The notes: generated from the sequence alone by a model not told the origin. A stretch of DNA of 64,000 nt from Intestinimonas massiliensis (ex Afouda et al. 2020) (GCF_001244995.1 NZ_LN869528.1:67001-131000), one strand, 5' to 3'; positions 18,902-28,345 are shown, counted from the first letter of the stretch. A program made the numbers and translations.

Positions 18902-21010
18902 ATGCCCGACCTGTTCCAGTCCGCGGCGGACCTTGTGAACCAATACGTCCTGCCCTACCTGTCCTGGACCCTGGTGTTCCCCCTGGGCACGCTGATCCTG
19001 GTCCTGCTGTTCTTTTTCTACTACTGGCACGCCCAGGCTCCCCGTCGGGACAGCCTGGAGTGGATTGCCATGCGGGAGCGGCGGCCCATGACCTTCTCCG
19101 CCAAACGGTATCCCATGGGGAAAAAGGACGCCCTGCCCCTGCTGCTGGTGACGGCGGCCTATGCCTGCACCGCCTTCTTCCAGTTGGGCAGCTTCACCAA
19201 TCCCCAGTCCTTCCAGTCCTTTGACGAGACCGCCACCGTGGAATTCTCCCTGGACCGGACCGTCGCCCTGACCCGGCTGGGCTGGTACACCGGCCTGGGG
19301 ACGGGAGACTACTCCCTGGAGGTCTCCGCCGACGGGCAAAGCTGGACCGCCCTTCAGGTCAGCGTGGACGAGGACAACAAATCCGCCTACGCCTGGACCC
19401 CGGTAGACCGGAACGCTCCGGCCGGCTCGGTCCGCTCCATCCACCAGAAGTACAACACCCTGTTCAAGTGGTATTTCATCGAGCCGGAGGGCGGCCCGGT
19501 CCAGGTCCGGTATCTGCGGCTCACCGGATTCCCCGGCAAGGCCCCCCTGGAGCTGGGCGAGCTGGCCCTCTACGACCAGGACGGAGTCCGGGCCGTCCCC
19601 GACGCCGTGGTGGCTGCCCAGCCCGCGCAGGCCGTCCCCTCCGCTGACCTGGCCCTCTTTGACGAGCAGGACACCGTTCCGGACAAATCCACCTGGTACA
19701 ACTCCTCCTATTTTGACGAAATCTATCATCCCCGCACCGCCTATGAGCACATCCGGGGCATCGAGCCCTATGAGGTCTCTCACCCGCCCTTGGGCAAGCT
19801 CATCCTCTCGGTGGGGATCCGGCTGTTCGGCTTCACCCCCTTTGGCTGGCGGTTCATGGGCACCCTGTTCGGCGTGCTGATGCTCCCCATCCTCTACGTC
19901 TTCCTGAAAAACCTCTTCGGCAGGACCGCCATCGCCTTCTGCGGCACCACGCTGTTCGCCTTCGATTTCATGCACCTGGTGCAGACCCGCATCGCCACCA
20001 TCGACACCTACGGGGTCTTTTTCATCCTGCTGGCCTACTTTTTCATGTACCGCTATCTCACCCTTCCCGCCGGGACCTCCTTCCGGGGCGGCGCCCTGCC
20101 GCTCTTCCTCTCCGGGCTGTTCTGGGGCATCGGGGCGGCCAGCAAGTGGACGGTGATCTATGCCGGGGCGGGCCTGGCCCTGCTCTACTTCCTGGGCGTG
20201 TGGTTCAAGTGGCGGGACCGCCCGGCGGACTTCCCCTTCGCCCCCTGGCTGGTCCAGACTCTGCTGTTTTCCGTGCTGTGCTGGGTGGTCATCCCGGTGA
20301 TCATTTACACCCTGTCCTACTGGCCCTACGCCGCCGCCCGGGGCAACGACGGCGGGCTTCTCGACATGCTGGGCGAGCTGTTCTCCTGGCCCTTCGTCCA
20401 GCTTCCCCAGGTCCTGCGGGGCGAGCGGGAGCTCATCCTCAAGAGTTCCGCCAACCTGGTGGACGCCATGCTGGAGAACCAGAAGTTTATGTTCACTTAC
20501 CACGTGGGCGTCACCGAGCACCACCCCTACGAGTCCCGCTGGTATCAGTGGCTCGTGGACGGCCGCCCCATCCTTTACTACCTAGACTCCACCTCGGTGC
20601 CCGGCTTCAAGGCGGCCTTCGCCTGCTTCAACAACCCGGTGGTGGCCTGGACGGGCCTGCTGTCGGTGGTCATCCTGGCGGTCCAGACGGTCCGCCGCCG
20701 CTGCGGTAAGGCCCTGTTCCTCCTGGTGGGCTATCTGTCCCAGCTTCTGCCCTGGTTCGCCATCGGCCGCATCACCTTCGCCTACCACTACTTCCCCTCC
20801 ACCCTGTTTTTGGTGCTGGCCATCAGCTACGCCATGAACGACATGATGGAGCGGAAGGTGGGACGCTGGCAGTGGGCGGTCTACGGCATGACGGCCTTCT
20901 CCGTGGTCCTCTTCGCCGCCTTCTACCCCGTTCTCATCGGGCTGATGGTGCCCTCCTGGTATCCCACCCGCTTCCTGCGGTGGATTCCCGGCGGCGCCTG
21001 GCCCTTCTGA
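18902..21010 (+). CDS. PMT-family (GT39) glycosyltransferase with embedded discoidin-like domain
   Basis: A 702-residue multispanning membrane protein of the dolichyl-phosphate-mannose protein mannosyltransferase (PMT/GT39) family, which moves a sugar from a polyprenyl-phosphate carrier to proteins or wall polymers outside the membrane. The acidic pair of the first external loop is at YFDEIYHPRTAYE (D272, E273), followed by SHPPLGKLILS and about nine hydrophobic segments. Between an N-terminal membrane region (residues 18-42, 74-90) and the PMT core lies a soluble segment (about 100-225; YSLEVSADGQSWTAL, VRYLRLTGFPGKAPLELGEL) that looks like a discoidin/F5-8C carbohydrate-binding fold. GGAGGTG precedes the start. 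The acceptor is unknown. Confidence 0.85.
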   Translation: MPDLFQSAADLVNQYVLPYLSWTLVFPLGTLILVLLFFFYYWHAQAPRRDSLEWIAMRERRPMTFSAKRYPMGKKDALPLLLVTAAYACTAFFQLGSFTNPQSFQSFDETATVEFSLDRTVALTRLGWYTGLGTGDYSLEVSADGQSWTALQVSVDEDNKSAYAWTPVDRNAPAGSVRSIHQKYNTLFKWYFIEPEGGPVQVRYLRLTGFPGKAPLELGELALYDQDGVRAVPDAVVAAQPAQAVPSADLALFDEQDTVPDKSTWYNSSYFDEIYHPRTAYEHIRGIEPYEVSHPPLGKLILSVGIRLFGFTPFGWRFMGTLFGVLMLPILYVFLKNLFGRTAIAFCGTTLFAFDFMHLVQTRIATIDTYGVFFILLAYFFMYRYLTLPAGTSFRGGALPLFLSGLFWGIGAASKWTVIYAGAGLALLYFLGVWFKWRDRPADFPFAPWLVQTLLFSVLCWVVIPVIIYTLSYWPYAAARGNDGGLLDMLGELFSWPFVQLPQVLRGERELILKSSANLVDAMLENQKFMFTYHVGVTEHHPYESRWYQWLVDGRPILYYLDSTSVPGFKAAFACFNNPVVAWTGLLSVVILAVQTVRRRCGKALFLLVGYLSQLLPWFAIGRITFAYHYFPSTLFLVLAISYAMNDMMERKVGRWQWAVYGMTAFSVVLFAAFYPVLIGLMVPSWYPTRFLRWIPGGAWPF

Positions 21011-21040
21011 GCGTATATCCCATTCATCCGGAGGCATCCT

Positions 21041-21838
21041 ATGAGCTACTTCATCGACTACCACACCCACTCCCAGCTCTCCCCCGACAGTAGTGTCCCG
21101 CTGGAGCAGCAGGCCGAGGCCGCCGTCCGCTCGGGCCTCAGCGAGCTTTGCATTACCGACCACTACGACACCGTGGGGCTCCACGGCGGCCCTATGGACC
21201 CCTATGACTGGGCCCCGGCAGTGGAGCAGTTTCAGCGGGTCCGGGCGCAGTTTCAGGGCCGCCTGACCCTTCGGCTGGGCCTGGAGTTCGGCAGCGGCCA
21301 CCTGGACGGCAGCGCCCTGGCCGCCGCCCCGCCGGAGCTGGACTTCGTCATCGGCTCGGTCCACAACCGCAGTCTGGCCGCCGGGGGAGACGATTTCTAC
21401 TACGGAGACTACCACTCCCCCGGGGCCTGTTATCAGGCTCTGGACGACTACGTCTCCTCCCTGGAGCGGCTGGCCTCCGCCGGCGCCTACGACGTGCTGG
21501 GGCACATCATCTACCCGCTGCGCTATATGGCCCGCGGCTGCCCCGAGGTCTCCATGGACCGCTATGCCGACCGCATCCGGGTGGCGCTGGCCATTGCCAT
21601 CGCCTCGGGCCGGGGCATGGAGCTCAACACCTACAATGGCTGCACTCTGGCTGAGTGGCGACCCTGGCTGGCCCTCTACCGGGAGCTGGGCGGCGAGATT
21701 CTCACGGTGGGCAGCGACGCCCACGTGCCGGAGAACGTGGGCCAGGGCGTCCCCGAAGCCTATGACCTCATCCGCGCCGCCGGTTTCCGGTACATCGCGG
21801 TCTACGAGGGGCGAAAGCCCCGCTTCGTCAAACTGTAG
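21041..21838 (+). CDS. PHP-domain phosphoesterase, histidinol-phosphatase-like
   Basis: A 265-residue PHP-family metal-dependent phosphoesterase. The metal-binding DYHTHSQLSPDS at the N-terminus, CITDHYD, FVIGSVHN, a DVLGHI stretch and a C-terminal VGSDAHVPENVG supply the expected His/Asp/Glu ligands. The closest familiar family is HisJ-type histidinol phosphatase, but no other histidine-biosynthesis gene is nearby, so a different small phosphate ester is possible. GGAGG precedes the ATG; it follows the glycosyltransferase by 30 bases and precedes rpiB by 31, suggesting one transcript. Confidence 0.85.
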   Translation: MSYFIDYHTHSQLSPDSSVPLEQQAEAAVRSGLSELCITDHYDTVGLHGGPMDPYDWAPAVEQFQRVRAQFQGRLTLRLGLEFGSGHLDGSALAAAPPELDFVIGSVHNRSLAAGGDDFYYGDYHSPGACYQALDDYVSSLERLASAGAYDVLGHIIYPLRYMARGCPEVSMDRYADRIRVALAIAIASGRGMELNTYNGCTLAEWRPWLALYRELGGEILTVGSDAHVPENVGQGVPEAYDLIRAAGFRYIAVYEGRKPRFVKL

Positions 21839-21869
21839 CATCCACTTAATTCAATCTGGAGGTATCACT

Positions 21870-22304
21870 ATGATCGCATTGGGTTCCGACCACGGCGGAT
21901 ACGCCCTGAAGCAGCACATCATCGAATACCTGGACGCTCACGGCCTGGACTACCGGGATTTCGGCTGCCACTCCACAGAGAGCTGCGACTATCCCGTCTT
22001 TGCCAAGGCTGCGGCGGAGGCGGTGGCCTCCGGCGAGTGTGAGCGTGGCATCGTCATCTGCACCACCGGCATCGGCATTTCCATCGCCGCCAACAAGGTT
22101 CACGGCGTGCGCTGCGCCCTGTGTACCGACCCGCTCATGGCGGAGATGACCCGCCGCCACAACGACGCCAACATGCTGGCCCTGGGGGCGGGCATCGTGG
22201 GCCCCAATCTGGCGGAGGCCATCGTGGAGACCTTCCTCACCACCGAGTTCGAGGGCGGCCGCCACGCCCGGCGGGTGGGCCTCATCACTGCAATGGAGCA
22301 ATAA
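21870..22304 (+). CDS. rpiB: Ribose-5-phosphate isomerase B
   Basis: A 144-residue RpiB/LacAB family sugar-phosphate isomerase interconverting ribose-5-phosphate and ribulose-5-phosphate. The N-terminal MIALGSDHGGYALK, the active-site cysteine in GIVICTTGIGISIAANK and the RHNDANMLALG motif are intact. The start at 21870 has TGGAGGT upstream. It is followed by a strong terminator. Confidence 0.95.
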   Translation: MIALGSDHGGYALKQHIIEYLDAHGLDYRDFGCHSTESCDYPVFAKAAAEAVASGECERGIVICTTGIGISIAANKVHGVRCALCTDPLMAEMTRRHNDANMLALGAGIVGPNLAEAIVETFLTTEFEGGRHARRVGLITAMEQ

Positions 22305-22309
22305 CCCAG

Positions 22310-22346
22310 CGGGGCCCGGACAGCTTGGCTGTCCGGGCCCCGTTTT
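22310..22346. terminator. Terminator between rpiB and the convergent lipoprotein gene
   Basis: A perfect 15-bp GC-rich stem (22310-22324 with 22328-22342) with a TTG loop, followed on the plus strand by TTTT. It lies between convergent genes. Confidence 0.9.
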
Positions 22347-22350
22347 CTCT

Positions 22351-23184
22351 TCACTCCGCCGGTTTGGCGGCGATATACAGCATGTCGTTTCCGCCCTCCT
22401 CCTCGGGGAAAGAATCGTACATGCTGAAGTTATACAGGAACCGCTCGGCGGGATAGACGCCGTAGCCGTCCTGGTTGTGGTCGGTGGTGTCATAGGGGTC
22501 GGCCACCAGGAACACGTCGTCCTGCTGGGTCTCGGTCCCCATGGTATCGTAACCGACGATGACCTGCCAATGTCCGCCCCAGTCATTCCAGCACACCATG
22601 ACCGGGGTCCCCTCCGCCAGCCACGCCTGGATATCCTCCATCCAGATGTCCGGCTGCTCCAGCGTGGTGGTATAGGTAAAGCCGCCCACGCCGTCAAAGA
22701 TATCCAAGGCCTGCTTCAGTGTGGTGCCCGGATAGCCCTCCAACTCGGTACCGTCCAGAGAGTGGCGCAGCGCCGCCAGAGTCTCCTCGTTCCAGTCGTC
22801 CAGCCTGTCATACCAGTCCAGCACCATCAGCGCCGAGGTCACGCCGCAGGCCCACTCGCTGGTCTGCTGCATGGTGCGGAAATGGGTCAGGACCGTGAGG
22901 GTGTCGGTGGACTCCAGATGGTAGACGTCCGGATGTGCAAAGTAGGGGGAGTCCGCATGGTCTCCCGCCCGCTCCACCGAGTCCGCTCCGTCGTCGGGAG
23001 ACAGGTCGATGGCATAAGGGATCTTCATCTCGTCGGTGAAATTCTCGGTGCTCTTCTTCGGGTTCGCATCCGCAAGGGATGGTTCTGCCGCCCCGGGCGT
23101 CGCTGCCCCTCCTGTGGTGGCGCAGCCGGCCAGCATGGCCAGCAGCGCGGCAGTGGCAACCGCCAGAGTGACTGTTTTTTTCAT
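22351..23184 (-). CDS. C39-like (papain-fold) peptidase lipoprotein
   Basis: A 277-residue predicted lipoprotein. The start is the ATG at 23184 with AAGGAGAT upstream, giving a signal peptide with the lipobox LAGC (Cys21). After a ~70-residue linker comes a Peptidase_C39_2-like domain: the catalytic cysteine in QQTSEWACGVTSALMVLDWY, the histidine in GGHWQVIVGYD and the aspartate in VADPYDTTD. Such proteins act on peptides or wall components at the outer membrane face, but the substrate is not known. It is a single-gene unit with terminators on both sides. Confidence 0.85.
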   Translation of the reverse strand: MKKTVTLAVATAALLAMLAGCATTGGAATPGAAEPSLADANPKKSTENFTDEMKIPYAIDLSPDDGADSVERAGDHADSPYFAHPDVYHLESTDTLTVLTHFRTMQQTSEWACGVTSALMVLDWYDRLDDWNEETLAALRHSLDGTELEGYPGTTLKQALDIFDGVGGFTYTTTLEQPDIWMEDIQAWLAEGTPVMVCWNDWGGHWQVIVGYDTMGTETQQDDVFLVADPYDTTDHNQDGYGVYPAERFLYNFSMYDSFPEEEGGNDMLYIAAKPAE

Positions 23185-23319
23185 TTCTCGATCTCCTTTT
23201 GTACCGATTCCCGGCCTTTCGCCGGGTAATGTCATTATAAAAGCCCGCGTCCCCCTGCGCAATGCATGTTTCTGCATGTTTTCCATCCGCCGGACGGGCG
23301 CTGCATGGACAAATATACC

Positions 23320-23353
23320 AAAAAAGCGGGCCGCCAATTTTCTGGCGGCCCGC
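23320..23353 (-). terminator. Terminator of the cytidylate-kinase-like gene
   Basis: An 11-bp stem (23326-23336 with 23343-23353) followed on the minus strand by TTTTTT (23325-23320), 16 bases after the stop codon. Confidence 0.9.
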
Positions 23354-23368
23354 CGGGAGTCTCAGCGT

Positions 23369-23971
23369 TCATTCCAACTGGTTCAGATAATCCAAAATCG
23401 TCGCCACCGCTCCGTCCACGCCCAGGCGGTCGGTGTTGATCACCAGGTCGTAATAGGAGCCGTCACCCCAGCGCCAACTGGTGTTGACCCCATAGTAGGC
23501 GGCGCGCTGCCGGTCCACTCGTTCCACCTCCCGCTGGGCGCCCCGCTCGGCCAAACCATACTGGGCCACCGCCCGCTCGGTTCGCTTGGCCAAGGAGCCG
23601 CAGATGAAAAAATGGACCGCCTCCGGGTCCTGCCGCAGCACAAAGTTGCCGCACCGCCCTACAAAGACCGCCGGGCCGCGCTCGGCTAGCTCGGCCATGG
23701 CCTCCGACTGGGCGCGGAAGAGCTTGACGCTGTACGGTTCCTCCTGAATGTCGCTGTGGGGGGCAATCATGGACAGGTTGTAAATGAAATTGGTGTCCCG
23801 CAGATTTTCCGCCATCTGGAATTCCCAGAGCTGCGCGCCGCTCTCCTTGGCGGCCAGAGAGATGACCTCGTTGTCATAACAGGGGAGCCCCAGTGCCTCG
23901 GAGAGCTTTTTGGCCACCTCGTGGCCGCCGCTGCCATACTGCCGGCTGATGGTGATCGTCCTGGCTTTCAT
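23369..23971 (-). CDS. Cytidylate kinase-like P-loop protein
   Basis: A 200-residue member of the cytidylate-kinase-like family (AAA_26 type) common in Clostridia. It has an N-terminal nucleotide loop ISRQYGSGGHEVAKKL, followed by VFVGRCGNFVL and a C-terminal DLVINTDRLG motif. These proteins are separate from the housekeeping Cmk and their substrate is not established; the family often stands alone, as here. The start at 23971 has AAGGAGG upstream. Confidence 0.85.
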   Translation of the reverse strand: MKARTITISRQYGSGGHEVAKKLSEALGLPCYDNEVISLAAKESGAQLWEFQMAENLRDTNFIYNLSMIAPHSDIQEEPYSVKLFRAQSEAMAELAERGPAVFVGRCGNFVLRQDPEAVHFFICGSLAKRTERAVAQYGLAERGAQREVERVDRQRAAYYGVNTSWRWGDGSYYDLVINTDRLGVDGAVATILDYLNQLE

Positions 23972-24108
23972 GGTTCCGGCCTCCTTCCGTCGGTCCGCAT
24001 TCCTCCTGTTCCTTCTGCCTCTATCCTAACATAAAAAGAGGGAAACGGCAAGCGTTCTGCACAAGATACGCCGCCATTTCCCCTTGTTTTCTGGTGTTTC
24101 TGCCCATT

Positions 24109-25257
24109 TTAGGTGCCACCCATGGTCATACCCTGTTCGCCCAGGCCATCCTTCTCCAGCATCCGCTCCAGGACCTCCACATCCGTGCGGATGTCCATGG
24201 CGTCGTCCTGAAACAGCTTGTCGAGCTGTTTTTCAAAGCCGTCCACCACTTTGTCCATCATGCCCTCAATGCGCGCCTTGGCGGACTTGATGTTCTCTCC
24301 CTCAATGCCCTGGGCCTCCATCTGGGCGTAGGCCCGGAGAATCTTCAGCGTGGTGGGCAGATAGTAGCCCAAAAAGCTGCGAAGCTGCCCCTCTTTGTCC
24401 GGCTTCTCCCGCAGATAGGCAAAGATTTTGCCGGTAATCTCTCCGATGCGGTCGATTTTCCGGCTCATCACCTCGTCGGCGATGGCATCGTTGACCTCCC
24501 GGATCTCCATCAGCACGGCGTCCTCCCGCTCCATGCCGGCGGGGGGCTTTTCCGCCTGTTTTTCCGGTGCGGGCGCCGGCGGCTCCTCCCGCAGGCCCTC
24601 GTCGTTGAGCACCAGCCGCCCACCGCCCACGTCCAGGTAGCCGGTGGGGATGACGCCCTCGTCCAGCATATCCTGGAGATCATCGCACACCTTCCGTACC
24701 GAAAGGCCCATGGCCTGGGCCATAGAGGCCACCGAGATGGATTCCCTCCGGCCGATGAGGGCCAGATATTTGCGGAAGCGCCTGGCCTTTTTGCCCTTGG
24801 CCACGCCCATGTAGAGCATAATAAGGCCCACCCCGGCGATGCCCAGAGGGATAAAAATGTCGGACAGGCTGGTCCAGAACCACCCGTAGGAGAGGGCGTC
24901 CAGCAGCTCGCTAAGGCCGCCGAAGCCGAACACGCCGGCCACGACGGCCCCGGCGATGGTCAGGCCCCGGCCCTCCCGGCCCCGGGCGAAGCGGGCGCCG
25001 GTTTTGGGCTTGGCGGATTTTTTCTTTCCGGCCGCGGGTGCAGTCCCGCCCAGACCCTGGGCCGCACCCTGCTCCCGCTGGATGTCATAGGGGTGGCGGC
25101 TGGCGCGGGAGCGCGGGCTCCCCGCCAGGCCCATCAGCTTCAGCACCAGCATGACCACCCCCACCGGCGGGAAGCAGAAGAGCATAATCAGCGTGGGAAT
25201 CCAGGAGGCAAAATCGCCGCCCCGGTCTCCATTGTAATTGTGGTTGTAATCAGCCAT
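24109..25257 (-). CDS. XpaC-family (5-bromo-4-chloroindolyl phosphate hydrolysis) membrane protein
   Basis: A 382-residue protein. The start used is the ATG at 25257 (MADYNHNYNG) with TGGAGG upstream; a codon 66 bases earlier is less likely. Hydrophobic segments lie near residues 18-40, about 100-120 and 130-150. A basic Lys/Ala-rich linker, a winged-helix-like part (SISVASMAQAMGLSVRKVCDDL) and a C-terminal helical XpaC domain (LPTTLKILRAYAQMEAQG) follow. XpaC proteins are usually found with TelA-type toxic-anion resistance proteins; no TelA is adjacent here. The function is uncertain despite the historic name. Confidence 0.8.
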   Translation of the reverse strand: MADYNHNYNGDRGGDFASWIPTLIMLFCFPPVGVVMLVLKLMGLAGSPRSRASRHPYDIQREQGAAQGLGGTAPAAGKKKSAKPKTGARFARGREGRGLTIAGAVVAGVFGFGGLSELLDALSYGWFWTSLSDIFIPLGIAGVGLIMLYMGVAKGKKARRFRKYLALIGRRESISVASMAQAMGLSVRKVCDDLQDMLDEGVIPTGYLDVGGGRLVLNDEGLREEPPAPAPEKQAEKPPAGMEREDAVLMEIREVNDAIADEVMSRKIDRIGEITGKIFAYLREKPDKEGQLRSFLGYYLPTTLKILRAYAQMEAQGIEGENIKSAKARIEGMMDKVVDGFEKQLDKLFQDDAMDIRTDVEVLERMLEKDGLGEQGMTMGGT

Positions 25258-25384
25258 GAACGGGCCTCCATATTGCCGGGTCCCCAGGGCGGGTCCGGCG
25301 TTTCGGTAGTCTTTATCATACAACGGATTTGGGGGGATGTAAAGTGGCCGCGCCGCATTTTACCGGGGTGTTACCGTTCTGTAA

Positions 25385-25413
25385 TTGCTTTTTCTCCGGC
25401 TGCATCATATAAT
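25385..25413 (+). promoter_or_regulatory. Promoter of the VanW-family gene
   Basis: TTGCTT (25385-25390), a 17-bp spacer and a perfect TATAAT (25408-25413), about 56 bases before the start codon. Confidence 0.75.
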
Positions 25414-25468
25414 ATACTCTGATTTGCTGTGGGCGGCGCCCGCAGCGACGATTTGGAGGATATATGCT

Positions 25469-27352
25469 ATGGAAGAACATAAACCGGGCAAGCGGCTGGC
25501 TTCGGGCAGCGGCAAGGGTGCGGGCCGGACGCTGGCCCTGCTTCTGGCCGCCGCGGCGGTCGTCCTGGCGCTGGCCTATGTGGGGCTGTGCGCCTGGGTG
25601 GGAGCCAGCAGCACGATCCTGCCCCGGGTCTCCGCCGCCGGGGTGGGCCTGGGCGGCCTGACCCAGGCGCAGGCCACAGAGCGCCTGAATACCGGCGTGG
25701 CCGAACGCTATGCCGATGCGTCCGTAAACCTTACTTACAGCGGCCAGACCGCCGTCTTTACCGGCGCGCTGGTGGAGGCCGACGCCGAGGGGGTGGCCCA
25801 GTCCGCCTGGAACTACGGCCGCACCGGCGGCTTCCTCACCCGGGGCGGATACCTGCTTTCCACCCTCATCACCGGCCACGAGGTGGAGGCCCCCCTGCGC
25901 TACTCCGAGACGGGCCGCGCCCAGGTGGACCAGATGCTGGAGGACATCTCCCAAGCCGTGGGCGGTGATCTGGAGGAGACCACCTGGGAGATCCAGGGGG
26001 ACCATCTGGTCTTCCATATGGGCTCTCCGGGCACCGGCGTGGACCAGGCGGCCCTGCGCCAGACCGTCCTGGTCCGCCTGGCCGCCCTGGACAGCTCGCC
26101 CTATGAGGTGGAGCCCATCACCACCGAGCCCTCCTTCCCCGACCTGGAGGCCATCCACCGGGCGCTCTACGCCGAGGTGGCCGACGCCTCCCTGGACCCC
26201 ACGACCTTTGAGATCACCCCCAGCGTCACCGGCATGACCTTCGACATCGCCCAGGCCCGGCAGCTCCTGGAGGGAGCTGCCTGGGGCAGCGACTGCGCCG
26301 TGCCGCTGGAAATCACCGAGCCCAAGATCTCCACGGAAAACCTCCGGGAGCTGCTCTTCCGGGACGTTCTGGGCGAGGCCACCAGCAAGGTCGCCGGCTC
26401 GGCCAACCGGAAATCCAACGTGGCCCTGGCCGCCTCCACCTTCAACGAGCGCATCCTGCTGCCCGGCGACGTTTTCTCCTACAACGACACCACCGGCAGC
26501 CGCACTGCCGAGAAGGGCTATCTGATGGCCCCGGTCTATAAGGGCGGCAAGTCGGTGGACGAGGTGGGCGGCGGCATCTGCCAGCCCTCCTCCACCCTCT
26601 ACCTGGCCGCGCTCAACTCCAACCTGAAGATCGTGGAGCGCCACCAGCACCAGTTCGCCGTGGGCTATGTCCCCGACGGCCTGGACGCCACCGTCTACTA
26701 CGGCAGCCTGGACTTCCGCTTTGAAAACGACACCGACTACCCCGTCAAGCTGGTCGCCAAGAGCTACAAGAGCAGCGGCTCCACCTACCTGACCGTCACC
26801 ATCTACGGCACCAAGACCGACGACCTCCATGTGAAGATGACCAACAAGGTCTACAACTGGGTGGAGTACGAGACCGTCTATCAGGTGGACGCCGCCGTCC
26901 CAGCCGGCACGGTCAAGGAGGGGCAGAACGGCTATAAGGGCCGCAATGCCGACACCTACCGCAACCTCTACGACGCCGAGGGCAATCTGGTCAGCTCCAC
27001 CCTGGAGTCCACCAACAAGTACAAGGTCCGGGAGCGCATCCTGCTGGTCAACCCCGCCGACGCCGCCCAATATGGTCTGAACGCCGACGGCACGCCCCTG
27101 GCCCCCGGCGCAGCGTCCTCCACACCGGCCATCAACCCCTCCCCCACCGGCAGCCAGCCCCCCGCCAGCGAATCCCCGGCGGTGAGCGAATCCCCCGCCT
27201 TGAGTCCCGACCCGTCCGCCTCTCCGTCGCCGGAGGCGCCCTCCTCCGAGCCCTCCCAGGAGCCGGAGACGAGCCCCGCCCCAGACATCGGCATCCCCAT
27301 CTATACGCCCTCCGCCTCGGAGGAGAACGCGGAAGGGGGGAGCGAGGCATGA
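25469..27352 (+). CDS. VanW-family surface protein with peptidoglycan-binding-like domains
   Basis: A 627-residue envelope protein. The start is the ATG at 25469 with TGGAGGA upstream. One N-terminal membrane segment lies at about residues 22-45. Two repeated alpha/beta domains of the YoaR/peptidoglycan-binding type follow, then the VanW domain (LLPGDVFSYNDTTGSR, GGGICQPSSTLYLAALNS, HQHQFAVGYVPDGLDATVYY). A G5-like segment (VKEGQNGYKGRN...) comes next, and the last ~90 residues form a Pro/Ser/Glu-rich tail. VanW homologues are widespread in wall-related contexts, but their biochemical role is not known. The stop overlaps the next start (ATGA), so the two are coupled. Confidence 0.85.
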   Translation: MEEHKPGKRLASGSGKGAGRTLALLLAAAAVVLALAYVGLCAWVGASSTILPRVSAAGVGLGGLTQAQATERLNTGVAERYADASVNLTYSGQTAVFTGALVEADAEGVAQSAWNYGRTGGFLTRGGYLLSTLITGHEVEAPLRYSETGRAQVDQMLEDISQAVGGDLEETTWEIQGDHLVFHMGSPGTGVDQAALRQTVLVRLAALDSSPYEVEPITTEPSFPDLEAIHRALYAEVADASLDPTTFEITPSVTGMTFDIAQARQLLEGAAWGSDCAVPLEITEPKISTENLRELLFRDVLGEATSKVAGSANRKSNVALAASTFNERILLPGDVFSYNDTTGSRTAEKGYLMAPVYKGGKSVDEVGGGICQPSSTLYLAALNSNLKIVERHQHQFAVGYVPDGLDATVYYGSLDFRFENDTDYPVKLVAKSYKSSGSTYLTVTIYGTKTDDLHVKMTNKVYNWVEYETVYQVDAAVPAGTVKEGQNGYKGRNADTYRNLYDAEGNLVSSTLESTNKYKVRERILLVNPADAAQYGLNADGTPLAPGAASSTPAINPSPTGSQPPASESPAVSESPALSPDPSASPSPEAPSSEPSQEPETSPAPDIGIPIYTPSASEENAEGGSEA

Positions 27353-28305
27353 GCGGTCCCACCCTCACCCGCCGGGAGCTCAAGGCCCAGGCCAAACAGA
27401 CGCTGGCCCGCTGGGCCAGGCCCTGCATGCTGGCCTCCGCCGCCCTGCTGCTGTTCACCCTTCTCCTGGAGGTGGTGCAGGCCGTCACCCCGGGCACCAG
27501 CCTGTCCTATTTCCTCTCCGCCGCCGTGGAGGACTACCCCTTCCAGACCGGCGTATGGCGGCTGGACGCCGGGGCCGCCGCCCGTCTGATGACCACCGTG
27601 GGCCTGCCCGCCGCATTCGGCGGTGCGGGCGCCCTTCTGGGCGCTCTGCGGCTGGACGCCGCCGGGCTGGTCTACCTGCTGCTGATCCCCTTCCGGCAGA
27701 TCCCCATGGCCCTGCTCATCCAGTTGGCGGTCTTGCTGCTGTCCACCCCCATCCTCTACGGGGCCCTCCAGCAGTATTGGCACATCCTCCGGGGGGAGCC
27801 TCTCCCCTTCCGCAGCCTCTTCTCCTGGTATCTCGACCTGCGCCTCACCGGCAGGGCGGTGGCGCTTCAGCTCCTGCTCAGCGTGTGGCGCACCGCCACC
27901 TCCCTTGTGTGCATGATCCCCGGCCTGGTCTGCACGATCCTGGGCAGCCAGTCCGGCGCGCCGGACTTTCTGGTGCTGCTGGCCCTACCGCTCACCCTGC
28001 TGGGGTCCCTGGCCGGCTACTTCTGCTATGTCCGGCTGCTCCCCGCCCAGTACCTGCTCGCCCGCTCGCCGGAGCTGGGCGTGGGACAGGCCCTGCGCCA
28101 GGGCCTGCGGCTGCTGAAGGGCAGCGGCCGGGACTTCTTTCTCCTCCAGCTCTCCTTCCTGGTGTGGCACCTGGTCTCCCTGATGCTCTATCAGGTGCTG
28201 GACCTGTATGTGGTGCCCTACCAGCACATGGCCTCCATGCTGTTCCTCACTGCGCTGGACACCGCTCGGGCGGCACCCGGCGGCCCGGACCTGACTCTGC
28301 TGTAA
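27349..28305 (+). CDS. DUF975-like integral membrane protein
   Basis: A 318-residue membrane protein starting at the ATG that overlaps the VanW-gene stop. The N-terminus LTRRELKAQAKQTL and about six hydrophobic segments, with a central LFSWYLDLRLTGRAVALQ and GLVCTILGS, resemble the DUF975 family of Firmicute membrane proteins. No catalytic motif is visible. Coupling to the VanW-type gene suggests a shared envelope role. Confidence 0.65.
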   Translation: MSGPTLTRRELKAQAKQTLARWARPCMLASAALLLFTLLLEVVQAVTPGTSLSYFLSAAVEDYPFQTGVWRLDAGAAARLMTTVGLPAAFGGAGALLGALRLDAAGLVYLLLIPFRQIPMALLIQLAVLLLSTPILYGALQQYWHILRGEPLPFRSLFSWYLDLRLTGRAVALQLLLSVWRTATSLVCMIPGLVCTILGSQSGAPDFLVLLALPLTLLGSLAGYFCYVRLLPAQYLLARSPELGVGQALRQGLRLLKGSGRDFFLLQLSFLVWHLVSLMLYQVLDLYVVPYQHMASMLFLTALDTARAAPGGPDLTLL

Positions 28306-28317
28306 CCCACAGGCAAG

Positions 28318-28345
28318 AAGGGAGCTGTCGGCTGACAGCTCCCTT
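28318..28345. terminator. Bidirectional terminator
   Basis: A perfect 12-bp stem (28318-28329 with 28334-28345) with a GGCT loop between convergent genes; CCTCTCT follows on the plus strand. Confidence 0.8.
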
